Origin: an uncultured Oscillospiraceae bacterium | GTDB taxonomy: Bacteria; Bacillota; Clostridia; Oscillospirales; Acutalibacteraceae | Length of the DNA: 8,267 nt | Assembly: GCA_900552985.1 (NCBI GenBank) | Contig: USBP01000049.1 | Coordinates: 1-8,267 of the forward strand | Direction: 5' to 3' | Part shown: positions 1 to 6,170 of the stretch, in pieces | How the letters are laid out: the number at the start of each line of letters is the position of its first letter | Numbering within the stretch: the stretch's first letter is position 1 | Program-made: the position numbers and the translations under genes | The notes under the pieces: generated by a model | What the model saw: the letters and a program-made list of their open reading frames with translations, nothing else | Told to the model about the DNA's origin: nothing | Databases searched by the model: none

Positions 1-718
1 CCGCAAGCTTCGTGCGGGAGCCGGCCTCCCGCGACACCGCTTTGATCTCTACCGTGCCGTCATAAATCTCCGGCACCTCCGTCTCAAACAGCCGCTTGAC
101 CAGCCCCGGATGCGTGCGGGAAATAATGGCCTTGGGGCCGCCCTTTTCGCTCTCGCGCACATCCACGATATACACCTTGATCAGATCGCCCTCTGTGATC
201 GTCTCGCCCGGCACCTGCTCGCCCTTTGGCAGCACGGCCTCGGCGCGGCCGATCTCCAGCGTCGCGTTGCCGGTCACCGGGTCAACGCGCGTAACCTTCG
301 CCGTCGTGATCTCCTGCTGGCGGCTCTGGAACTCCTGCATGACCTGCCCGCGCTCCGCCTCGCGGATTCCCTGCCGGATCACATGCTTGACCGTCTGCGC
401 TGCAATACGCCCGAACTGCTTGGGCTCGAGCGGGATTTCTACAATATCTCCGGGCAGGGCACCGGATTTATACTGCTGCGCCTCTTCCACAAGGATATCC
501 GTATCTGGGTCGGAAATTTCATTGACAACGGTTTTGTGCAGAAATACGTTGAGCTCGCTTTCCTCCGGCTTGATCTCACACACAACGACGTCCTTATCAT
601 GGTAATTCTTGCGCACCGCGACGATGATCGCCGTCTGGATCTTTTCATAAAGCAGCTCTGCGGGAATATTCTTTTCCTTTTCCAGAATTTTAACCGCCTC
701 AAAAAACTCGGTATTCAT
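1..718 (-). CDS. nusA: Transcription termination/antitermination factor NusA, N-terminal part (cut by window edge)
   Basis: NusA binds RNA polymerase and nascent RNA in the cytoplasm and modulates pausing, intrinsic termination and antitermination. The 239 codons visible start MNTEFFEAVKILEKEKNIP and run open to the window edge, so the second KH domain and the C-terminus lie outside. Residues 1 to about 130 are the polymerase-binding N-terminal domain, with the typical FGRIAAQTVKHVI stretch near 102-114. An S1 domain follows at about 137-200 (ITTAKVTRVDPVTG to GPKAIISRTHP). The start of KH1 is at about 205-239, ending TVEIKAVSREAGSRTKLA. The ATG at 718 has a GGAAAGGA Shine-Dalgarno, with AGGA ending 11 nt upstream. 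rimP ends 37 nt upstream, the conserved rimP-nusA order, so the two are almost certainly co-transcribed. Identity rests on strong similarity to known NusA sequences. Confidence 0.96.
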   Translation of the reverse strand, partial: MNTEFFEAVKILEKEKNIPAELLYEKIQTAIIVAVRKNYHDKDVVVCEIKPEESELNVFLHKTVVNEISDPDTDILVEEAQQYKSGALPGDIVEIPLEPKQFGRIAAQTVKHVIRQGIREAERGQVMQEFQSRQQEITTAKVTRVDPVTGNATLEIGRAEAVLPKGEQVPGETITEGDLIKVYIVDVRESEKGGPKAIISRTHPGLVKRLFETEVPEIYDGTVEIKAVSREAGSRTKLA

Positions 719-755
719 TTTGTGACCATTCCTTTCCGTATAAAAGCCGCTGGGG

Positions 756-1238
756 CTAAAACGCGCCTGCATCATCAAGCCGAATCCAGGACGCCTCTTT
801 TTTCTGTAGCTGCATCTGCCTGCCGTCATCCAGCAGAAGAGTCAGCGTTCCATCCGCAAAGGCGAGGAGCTCCCCCACAAAATCGCGCACATTCTCTACC
901 GGGCGAATCAGCCGCACCTTGACGCGCTCGCCCAGCATCGCCTGAAAGTGCTGCTCCCGTGTCAACTCCCGCTCCAGCCCGGGTGAAGAAACCTCCAGAT
1001 AATAGTTTTGCTCAACCGGGTCGGCCTCATCCAGAGGGCCATCCAGCGCATGGCTCATCGCCACGCAATCATCCATGCTCACGCCGCCCTCTTTATCCAC
1101 AAACACACGCAGATACCAGGAGGCGCCCTCCTTGACAAAGCGGATATCCCACAGCTTCAAGCCAAGCTGCTGCGCGACCGGCTCTGCAATCGCCCACACA
1201 GCGGCTACGGTGTTGCCGCCTCTGCCCTTTGCTGCCAA
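756..1238 (-). CDS. rimP: Ribosome maturation factor RimP (TTG start proposed)
   Basis: RimP binds the 30S subunit and helps its late maturation. The 160-residue protein has the N-terminal domain at about 8-88, with LWDIRFVKEGASWYLRVFVD at 29-48 and the family-typical LEVSSPGLERELT at 81-93. The SH3-like C-terminal domain covers about 95-155. The frame stays open up to a GTG at 1352, but that would add 38 residues with no RimP similarity and would start inside a leader hairpin. I prefer the TTG at 1238-1236: it gives the usual family length (about 150-160) and sits 8 nt after AGAGGG (1252-1247). A GTG at 1244 is the alternative but lies only 3 nt from AGAGG. The gene lies 37 nt before nusA and has its own promoter and leader. 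Identity is secure, the exact start less so. Confidence 0.93.
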   Translation of the reverse strand: MAAKGRGGNTVAAVWAIAEPVAQQLGLKLWDIRFVKEGASWYLRVFVDKEGGVSMDDCVAMSHALDGPLDEADPVEQNYYLEVSSPGLERELTREQHFQAMLGERVKVRLIRPVENVRDFVGELLAFADGTLTLLLDDGRQMQLQKKEASWIRLDDAGAF

Positions 1239-1246
1239 AAACACAT

Positions 1247-1252
1247 CCCTCT
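1247..1252 (-). promoter_or_regulatory. Shine-Dalgarno that decides the rimP start
   Basis: On the minus strand AGAGGG is followed by an 8-nt spacer and then TTG GCA GCA AAG. This is the only well-spaced ribosome binding site near the point where RimP similarity begins. It favours the TTG at 1238 over the GTG at 1244 or the GTG at 1352. Confidence 0.6.
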
Positions 1253-1332
1253 TTCCCCGCAAAACCCGCGCGCTTCTTTCGTGAAACACAGAAACACACA
1301 GCAGGCGCTTTGCAAAATGATTCTTACAAGCA

Positions 1333-1358
1333 GAAAGAGCGGGTTTCCCCACTCTTCC
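1333..1358 (-). terminator. Terminator-like hairpin (putative attenuator) in the rimP-nusA leader
   Basis: The minus strand folds into an 11-bp stem, GGAAGAGTGGG paired with CCCGCTCTTTC, including two G-U pairs and closed by a GAAA tetraloop. The trailing sequence is U-rich but interrupted (CTTTCTGCTT), so it would be a weak intrinsic terminator. It lies between the candidate promoter and the rimP start, about 95 nt before the TTG. In Bacillus subtilis the corresponding nusA operon leader is reported to carry NusA-responsive termination, so an autoregulatory attenuator is a reasonable inference here. The fold was made by eye. Confidence 0.55.
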
Positions 1359-1380
1359 ATACTACTCATCTTCCTCATGA

Positions 1381-1409
1381 AGTTTACCACACTATTGAAA
1401 AAATAGCAA
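1381..1409 (-). promoter_or_regulatory. SigA-type promoter for rimP-nusA
   Basis: On the minus strand the -35 is TTGCTA (1409-1404), the spacer is exactly 17 nt, and the -10 is TAAACT (1386-1381). Each hexamer matches 4 of 6 consensus positions. The sequence upstream of the -35 is A/T-rich (GGGAATTTTCAATTTTTAC), like an UP element. Transcription would start near 1374, giving a leader of about 135 nt before the rimP TTG. Confidence 0.6.
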
Positions 1410-1471
1410 GTAAAAATTGAAAATTCCCGTGATATGGCGCCTTTTTTCAAAAGATAACCGCATCGCGGGCA

Positions 1472-2530
1472 TCATTCCTGCGGATCCTGCACCGGGATGG
1501 TCAGCTCCATCTGCGCCGCGCTCATGCTGTTTTCCGTCATGACAAGCCCGCCTCCATCCAGGAAGGAGGCAATCACGCCATTGCGGTCCACCGTCTGGAA
1601 CAGGGCGGAACCCGTTGCCGCCAGCCGCCATTTCACGGTGGGATAAATCATCTTGGCGCGGCTGTTGGTCGCCACGGTTACAGAGGGCTTCAGCGTCTGT
1701 AAAAACTTCCACGAAGAAGAAAAGACATACCCGTGATGCCCGATTTTCAACAGGTCAATCTTGCCGATCTCCGGCGCAAGGCGCGTTTCATCCCCGCTTA
1801 AGTTATTCAAATCTCCCGTTAAAAGCGCCCGCGTGCCGTCCTTTTCGAGCAGCGTCAGAACAGAATTGTCGTTCTCATCGATACCCTGATTCACCGTGTC
1901 GAGCTCGGTATTCAGGAACCGGACGGTGAAATTTCCAAGTAGGAAAGGCTCGGTCGGGATATCTGAAATGATTTTAACGCCGCGGGCTTCCAGCGCCTGT
2001 ACCATCTGGTCATAAACCTCCTGATTATCCCATCTGCGTTTTTCCTTGCTGCGGATGTTATCCGGATGATAGCGCTTCAGGTAGGCCCGCTTCACCGTGA
2101 TATCCGGGTCGGCGATCACCGTATCAAAGCCGCCCATATGGTCAGAATGCGCATGGGTTGCCAACACAAAATCGAGCGTCACCTTTCCGTTTTCATCTGC
2201 CGCATGATCCTTCAGATATTGCAGCACCACCTGCTCATAGCCTGTGTATCGCAGATTGGGGCGATCCGCCGGATAGTCGCTGTCCTCTCCTGCGTCCACA
2301 AGCGCAAAATGGCCGTCTGACTCAATGAGGATTGCATCCGACGCGCCGGTATTCAGAAAATGGATGCGGTCGGCGCCGCTTTCCTGCTGGAAATCTTTTT
2401 CGGAAACAGGGATTTTCTGCGTATTTCTGCGCAGCAGGGCGTCTCCGCCCAAAAAAACAGCGAGCGCGGCCGCCAGCACCCCTGCGGTTACACAAACGGA
2501 CGTCAGTATTTTCTTTTTTGTTGTCATCAT
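1472..2530 (-). CDS. Membrane-anchored or secreted MBL-fold metallohydrolase, ComEC-like domain
   Basis: The 352-residue protein starts with a short basic segment (MMTTKKK) and a hydrophobic stretch at about 8-29, a signal peptide or N-terminal anchor without a lipobox Cys. This puts the rest outside the membrane. The catalytic part begins at about 55 (IHFLNTGASDAILIES). It shows the metal-binding signature THAHSDHMGG with His126, His128, Asp130 and His131, then NDNSVL near 220-225, LLTGDL with Asp240, and KIGHHG with His265-His266. This motif order is that of the beta-lactamase-like domain of ComEC/Rec2 and its stand-alone relatives. No ComEC membrane channel or competence domain is present. 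The substrate is unknown; a phosphodiester is possible but unproven. ATG 2530 follows AGAGGGAG by 3 nt, and the next ATG (2527) by 6 nt. A GTG at 2599 would add 23 residues ahead of the signal and is less likely. The gene is monocistronic by context. Confidence 0.85.
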   Translation of the reverse strand: MMTTKKKILTSVCVTAGVLAAALAVFLGGDALLRRNTQKIPVSEKDFQQESGADRIHFLNTGASDAILIESDGHFALVDAGEDSDYPADRPNLRYTGYEQVVLQYLKDHAADENGKVTLDFVLATHAHSDHMGGFDTVIADPDITVKRAYLKRYHPDNIRSKEKRRWDNQEVYDQMVQALEARGVKIISDIPTEPFLLGNFTVRFLNTELDTVNQGIDENDNSVLTLLEKDGTRALLTGDLNNLSGDETRLAPEIGKIDLLKIGHHGYVFSSSWKFLQTLKPSVTVATNSRAKMIYPTVKWRLAATGSALFQTVDRNGVIASFLDGGGLVMTENSMSAAQMELTIPVQDPQE

Positions 2531-2603
2531 TTTCTCCCTCTCTTTCCGCGATATGAAAAAGCGATGCTCTCTCCCGAAACCCCCGGCTCCTTTTGCCACA
2601 AAT

Positions 2604-2636
2604 TCACCTAAAAATACTTATGCGATTCTTCATCAT
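2604..2636 (-). CDS. Possible 10-codon leader peptide (minigene) upstream of the MBL gene
   Basis: A near-ideal ribosome binding site, GGAAGGAGG (core 2648-2642), lies 5 nt before ATG ATG. The frame opened there encodes only MMKNRISIFR and stops at TGA. It is not in frame with the MBL gene, whose start lies 73 nt downstream behind a weaker site. It could be a translated leader peptide or the fossil start of a former gene, since Shine-Dalgarno strings this strong are uncommon by chance. There is no homology support, so this is tentative. Confidence 0.3.
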   Translation of the reverse strand: MMKNRISIFR

Positions 2637-2658
2637 AATAACCTCCTTCCAAAAGGAA

Positions 2659-2700
2659 AAGCAGAAAGAATGCGTTTCCGGGCAACGCTTCGCCACTCTT
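2659..2700 (-). promoter_or_regulatory. Leader-like element resembling the rimP leader hairpin
   Basis: On the minus strand this reads AAGAGTGG (2700-2693), then GGAAAC (2679-2674), then TCTTTCTGCTT (2669-2659). The same three blocks occur in the same order in the rimP leader (1356-1328). Here a 13-nt insertion separates the first two blocks and contributes to an inner GCGTT/AACGC stem, while AAAGAGT can pair with ATTCTTT outside it. A pyrimidine-rich tail (CTGCTTTTCCTTTT) follows, and the strong Shine-Dalgarno of the minigene starts a few nucleotides later. The likely role is an RNA hairpin or attenuator. I see no clear promoter just upstream. Confidence 0.35.
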
Positions 2701-2742
2701 TTCTATCCAGCGGCAGTAGAAGCACGCACGCCCCGCCTTCCA

Positions 2743-2799
2743 TAAAAACAGCGGCAGGGAAAACCACGCGCGTTTCAACTGGCGTGATTTTCCCTGTCG
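2743..2799 (-). terminator. Rho-independent terminator candidate after gatB
   Basis: Two 15-nt arms (2796-2782 and 2769-2755 on the minus strand) pair over their full length with one G-U pair, around a 12-nt loop. The first arm reads CAGGGAAAATCACGC and the second GCGTGGTTTTCCCTG. Beyond a single A-C mismatch the stem gains two more G-C pairs. TTTTT follows at 2748-2744. The hairpin begins about 50 nt after the gatB stop and is the natural end point of the gat transcript. The T-run is displaced a few bases from the stem, so efficiency is uncertain. Confidence 0.6.
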
Positions 2800-2805
2800 T
2801 TTATC

Positions 2806-2839
2806 ATGGATTTGCCCGATCACGTTTTGCCAAATCCAT
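2806..2839 (-). repeat. Perfect 9-bp inverted repeat just after gatB
   Basis: ATGGATTTG and CAAATCCAT form perfect arms (2839-2831 and 2814-2806 on the minus strand) around a 16-nt spacer, starting 7 nt after the gatB stop. No T-run follows on the minus strand, so alone it is not a typical terminator for gatB. It may protect the mRNA 3' end or be an operator-like palindrome. Part of its loop (CGTGAT) is complementary to ATCACG in the first arm of the terminator hairpin downstream. Confidence 0.45.
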
Positions 2840-2846
2840 TTTCCCG

Positions 2847-4277
2847 TTATTCACCAAGCAGCTCTTTGAGCAGCTTCGTTACCTCCTGCGCCGGCGCCTT
2901 GCCGCGCAGCGCGCGCATGGATTGACCGATGAGATATTGAAATGCCTGCGTCTTGCCGCCTTTGTATTCATTGACGGATTTTTCGTTTGCTGCGATCACC
3001 TCTTCCACCGCTGCGCGGATAGCGTTGGTATCCGTCACCACGCCGAGGTTATTCTCCCGGACGTACTGCTCCGGGTCGACATTCTCTTTAAACACCTGCT
3101 CAAAGACCTTTTTGGCCGACTGGCGGCTGATTTTGTTCTGAGCGAGCATCACGATCACCTTGCCGAGCGAATCTGGGTGGAAGGCCATATTTTCCGGCAG
3201 CGTGCCCGTGTCGTTGAGCAGCTTCATCAGGTCGCCCATGATCCAATTCGCGGCCTCCTTCGGGCTGCCGCAGAGCTCCGCCGTGCGCTCAAACAAGCGC
3301 ACGAAATAGACAGAGCCAGTGATGATATCCGTATCGTAGGCGGAGAGACCGAGCTGCTCCTGATAGCGCTTTTTCTTCTGCTCGGGCAGCTCCGGCAGGG
3401 CAGCGCGCACGCGCTCCACCTCTTCGTCGCTGATCGAAATCGGAGGTAAATCCGGCTCCGGGAAATATTTATAATCCTGCGCATCCTCCTTGGAGCGCAT
3501 GGCGGTGCTTTCGCCTTTGGCATCATCCCACCGCCTGGTCTGCTGAACCACCTTTTCCCCGCTTTCCAGCAAATCGATCTGCCGCTGGGCCTCGCTCTCA
3601 ATCGCGCGTGCAATGGCGCGGAAGGAGTTCATATTCTTCATCTCCGTGCGCACGCCGAGCTCCTGCGAGCCCGCCGGACGGACGGAAAGGTTAATATCCG
3701 CACGCAGGGACCCCTCCTGCATCTTACAGTCGGATACGCCCACATATTGCAGCACGGCCCGCAGCTTTTCCAGGTATTCCACCGATTCCTCCGCAGAGCG
3801 CAGGTCCGGCTCGCTGACGATCTCCAAAAGCGGCACGCCGCAGCGGTTATAATCAACAAGCGTGCAATCCTCAAAGGGGTCGTGGATCAGCTTGCCCGCA
3901 TCCTCCTCCATATGGATTTCCTTAATGCGGATTTGCTTCGGCCCCTCCCTGCCCTGTACCACCACATGGCCCCAGGTGCAAATGGGGAGATACAACTGCG
4001 AAATCTGATATGCCTTTGGGAGATCCGGGTAGAAATAGTTCTTGCGGTCAAATTTTGTGTAGCGCGTGATCTCGCAACCGAGCGCCAGGCCCGTGCGCAT
4101 CGCATATTCCACAACAGCGCGGTTGAGCACCGGCAGCGTGCCGGGTATACCGGCGCACACCGGGCACACGTGTGTGTTCGCCTCCCCGCCGAAGGCTGTC
4201 GTACAATTGCAGAAAATCTTCGTTTGGGTGGAAAGCTCCGTATGAACCTCCAACCCGATAACTACCTCATATTTCAT
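2847..4277 (-). CDS. gatB: Asp/Glu-tRNA(Asn/Gln) amidotransferase subunit B
   Basis: GatB is the tRNA-binding and ATP-dependent kinase subunit of GatCAB. It phosphorylates the side chain of Asp or Glu attached to tRNA(Asn) or tRNA(Gln) before amidation. The 476-residue protein has the full usual length. It opens MKYEVVIGLEVHTEL with conserved Glu10 and His12. A four-cysteine zinc-type site follows (Cys23, Cys25, Cys38, Cys41, the last pair as CPVC). The active-site stretch IHMEEDAGK lies at 121-129 and the GatB signature DYNRCGVPLLEI at 142-153. The helical C-terminal tail, related to YqeY, runs from about 310 and ends KTQAFQYLIGQSMRALRGK plus about 20 residues. ATG 4277 overlaps the gatA TGA as ATGA and follows GGGGGAG by 5 nt, so translation is probably coupled. 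An in-frame upstream extension of 11 residues lies inside gatA and is rejected. Confidence 0.98.
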   Translation of the reverse strand: MKYEVVIGLEVHTELSTQTKIFCNCTTAFGGEANTHVCPVCAGIPGTLPVLNRAVVEYAMRTGLALGCEITRYTKFDRKNYFYPDLPKAYQISQLYLPICTWGHVVVQGREGPKQIRIKEIHMEEDAGKLIHDPFEDCTLVDYNRCGVPLLEIVSEPDLRSAEESVEYLEKLRAVLQYVGVSDCKMQEGSLRADINLSVRPAGSQELGVRTEMKNMNSFRAIARAIESEAQRQIDLLESGEKVVQQTRRWDDAKGESTAMRSKEDAQDYKYFPEPDLPPISISDEEVERVRAALPELPEQKKKRYQEQLGLSAYDTDIITGSVYFVRLFERTAELCGSPKEAANWIMGDLMKLLNDTGTLPENMAFHPDSLGKVIVMLAQNKISRQSAKKVFEQVFKENVDPEQYVRENNLGVVTDTNAIRAAVEEVIAANEKSVNEYKGGKTQAFQYLIGQSMRALRGKAPAQEVTKLLKELLGE

Positions 4278-5758
4278 GCCTGCTCCCCCTTTGCGCAGCC
4301 ATCCGGCCACTGGCCATGAAACGGCGTCGCCTGCTCATATTGCCTCGCGGCCTGCAAAATGCAAGCCTCCTCGAACGGACGGCCGATGAGCTGGAGACCG
4401 ACCGGCAGCCCGGCCCCGTCAAAGCCGCAGGGCACGGACACAGCCGGAAGCCCGGCGAGGTTCATCATGACCGTATAAATATCGCCCAGATACATCTTCA
4501 ACGGATCCGCGAGCGATTCGCCGATTTTGGGCGCCGTGGTCGGCGCGACCGGGCCAAGCAGCATATCATACTGCTCAAAGGCATCAAAAAATGCCTGCTG
4601 GATCAATCGCTTCGCTTGCAGTGCCTTATTGTAATAAGCGTCGTAATAGCCGGAGCTTAACACAAAGTTGCCCAGCATGATACGGCGCTTGACCTCCATG
4701 CCGAAGCCTTCACTACGGCTCTTGACATAGGTTTCCATCAAATTCTCCGCATTGGGCGAGGAGTAGCCGTATTTGATGCCGTCATAGCGCGACAGGTTGG
4801 AGCACGCCTCCGCAGAGGCAATAATATAGTAGGTCGGCACAGCATATTTTACGATCGGCATATCAAAGGGTTCCACCTGTGCGCCGAGAGATTCCAGAAG
4901 CTTTGCCGCCTCCAGCACCCGAGCCTTTACATCCGGCTCAATGCCCGCGCCGAAATAATCCGACGGAATACCGATGCGCCTGCCCCTGAGCCCCTCCTCC
5001 ATGACTGCGTGGCGGTCAAAGGCAGGGAACTGCATGGAGGTGCCATCCTTCGGGTCTTTCCCGCTGATCGCCTCAAACAATGCGGCGCAATCCGCCACAT
5101 CCCGGCCGATTGGGCCAATCTGATCCAGCGAGGAAGCATAGGCTACCAACCCAAAACGGGAAACCGCGCCATAGGTTGGCTTGAGCCCGGGCACGCCGCA
5201 GAAGGAGCAGGGCTGGCGGATGGAACCGCCCGTGTCGGAGCCAAGCGCAATCACCGCCTCGTGCGACGCCACTGCGGCCGCCGAGCCTCCGGAGGAGCCG
5301 CCCGGCACACGGCTGGTATTCCAGGGGTTGCGCGTCGGGCCATAAAAGGAAGTCTCCGTTGTGCTGCCCATAGCAAATTCATCCATATTAAGCTTGCCCG
5401 CAACCACCATACCGGCCTTGCGCATCCGCTCCACGACCGTCGCATCATAAGCGGGCTTAAAATTGGAAAGGATTTTGGAGGAACAACTCGTCAAAATCCC
5501 CTTGGTACAGATGTTATCCTTCACGGATACCGGCACGCCCGCAAGAGGCGCATCCCTCAGCTCGCCCGCGTCGACGCGCTGCTGCACCGCCTCCGCTTCC
5601 CGGTAAGCCTCCTCCCGGCAGGTTGTAACATAGCAGTGATATTCCGGGTCGCACGCATCCACCCGCGCATACAGCGCGTCGAGCGCCTCCCGCACGCTGA
5701 TTTCACCCGAACGGATGCGCTGAGACAGCTCCAGCGCCGTCATTTCCATGAGTTCCAT
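4274..5758 (-). CDS. gatA: Asp/Glu-tRNA(Asn/Gln) amidotransferase subunit A
   Basis: GatA is the glutaminase of the GatCAB complex. It releases ammonia from glutamine, which is channelled to GatB for amidating the aminoacyl-tRNA. The 494 residues match the family length and carry an amidase-signature domain. The Ser-cisSer-Lys triad is visible as Lys80 in VSVKDNI, Ser155 in VPGGSSGGSAAAV and Ser179 in SDTGGSI, one position off the Staphylococcus aureus numbering. The amidase signature region covers about 150-190. ATG 5758 follows a purine-rich GGGAAAGGGGAAAGG stretch ending 4 nt upstream. Two further ATGs (codons 4 and 6) could also serve. The gene begins 23 nt after gatC and overlaps gatB by 4 nt, forming one operon. 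Nothing looks broken. Confidence 0.98.
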   Translation of the reverse strand: MELMEMTALELSQRIRSGEISVREALDALYARVDACDPEYHCYVTTCREEAYREAEAVQQRVDAGELRDAPLAGVPVSVKDNICTKGILTSCSSKILSNFKPAYDATVVERMRKAGMVVAGKLNMDEFAMGSTTETSFYGPTRNPWNTSRVPGGSSGGSAAAVASHEAVIALGSDTGGSIRQPCSFCGVPGLKPTYGAVSRFGLVAYASSLDQIGPIGRDVADCAALFEAISGKDPKDGTSMQFPAFDRHAVMEEGLRGRRIGIPSDYFGAGIEPDVKARVLEAAKLLESLGAQVEPFDMPIVKYAVPTYYIIASAEACSNLSRYDGIKYGYSSPNAENLMETYVKSRSEGFGMEVKRRIMLGNFVLSSGYYDAYYNKALQAKRLIQQAFFDAFEQYDMLLGPVAPTTAPKIGESLADPLKMYLGDIYTVMMNLAGLPAVSVPCGFDGAGLPVGLQLIGRPFEEACILQAARQYEQATPFHGQWPDGCAKGEQA

Positions 5759-5781
5759 GTTGCCTTTCCCCTTTCCCGCTC

Positions 5782-6069
5782 TTATTCCACTGTTTTCGGT
5801 ACCTGGAAGCAGCCGTCCTTTTGATTCGGCGCGTTGGCCAGCAGCGCCTCTCGATCCATGGAGGGGGCGACCTCGTCCTCATGAAATACGTTCGTCACGG
5901 GGAAGGAGTGGGAAAGCGGCTCAACCCCGCAGGTATCCAGCTCGTTCAGGGTTTCCATATAAGATAAAATCTCCTGCAAATCCTTCTCCGTCGCATTCTC
6001 CTGCTTCGGCGTCAGTTGAATCCGCCCCAGCTTTTCAAGATACCGCACCAATTCACCTGTGATTTGCAT
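5782..6069 (-). CDS. gatC: Asp/Glu-tRNA(Asn/Gln) amidotransferase subunit C
   Basis: GatC is the small subunit that wraps around the GatA-GatB interface and stabilises the complex. The 95 residues match the usual length. An N-terminal helical part (ITGELVRYLEKLGRIQL) is followed by a stretch typical of the family, with VEPLSH near 49-54 and the MDREALLANAPNQKDGCFQV tail at 71-90 that contacts GatA. ATG 6069 has an excellent AGGAGG (6082-6077) with a 7-nt spacer. It is first in the gatC-gatA-gatB run and is preceded by an AT-rich gap with a candidate promoter, so the trio can probably be transcribed independently of aspS. Confidence 0.95.
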   Translation of the reverse strand: MQITGELVRYLEKLGRIQLTPKQENATEKDLQEILSYMETLNELDTCGVEPLSHSFPVTNVFHEDEVAPSMDREALLANAPNQKDGCFQVPKTVE

Positions 6070-6125
6070 GGGAATTCCTCCTATTATCTGTGGAAAAGTA
6101 CAATTATTTTTTCAATTAAATCAAT

Positions 6126-6134
6126 ATCATAACA
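6126..6134 (-). promoter_or_regulatory. Candidate extended -10 promoter for gatCAB
   Basis: The minus strand shows TGTTATGAT, an extended -10 (TGn plus TATGAT, 5 of 6 to consensus). No good -35 is visible 16-18 nt upstream, which extended -10 promoters can tolerate. A start near 6119 would leave a leader of about 50 nt before gatC. The surrounding aspS-gatC gap is markedly AT-rich and includes a separated inverted pair TACAATT/AATTGTA (6141-6135 and 6105-6099) flanking this site. No aspS terminator was recognised, so read-through from aspS is also possible. Confidence 0.45.
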
Positions 6135-6170
6135 AATTGTAATGATCGAAATGAGACAAGCAAAACAGCT

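Noticed and set aside
110..922. A 270-codon open frame on the plus strand opposite nusA and rimP
   Set aside because: It is antisense to two conserved genes and has no family similarity.
1451..1470. A small CCGC-GAT-GCGG hairpin after the MBL stop, followed by TTATCTTTT
   Set aside because: The stem is only 4 bp with a 3-nt loop, too weak to call a terminator for the MBL gene.
2608..2823. A 71-codon minus-strand frame in the gatB-MBL gap
   Set aside because: It runs through the terminator hairpin and the leader element, lacks its own ribosome binding site and shows no domain.
2325..3449. A 374-codon open frame on the plus strand over the MBL 5' end, the intergenic gap and the gatB 3' end
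   Set aside because: It runs antisense to two real genes, has no recognisable domain, and its composition is Arg/Pro/Ser-rich as expected for a shadow frame.
6091..6130. TTGAAA and GATAAT hexamers upstream of gatC as a -35/-10 pair
   Set aside because: The spacer is 21 nt, too long for SigA; the extended -10 further upstream is the better candidate.
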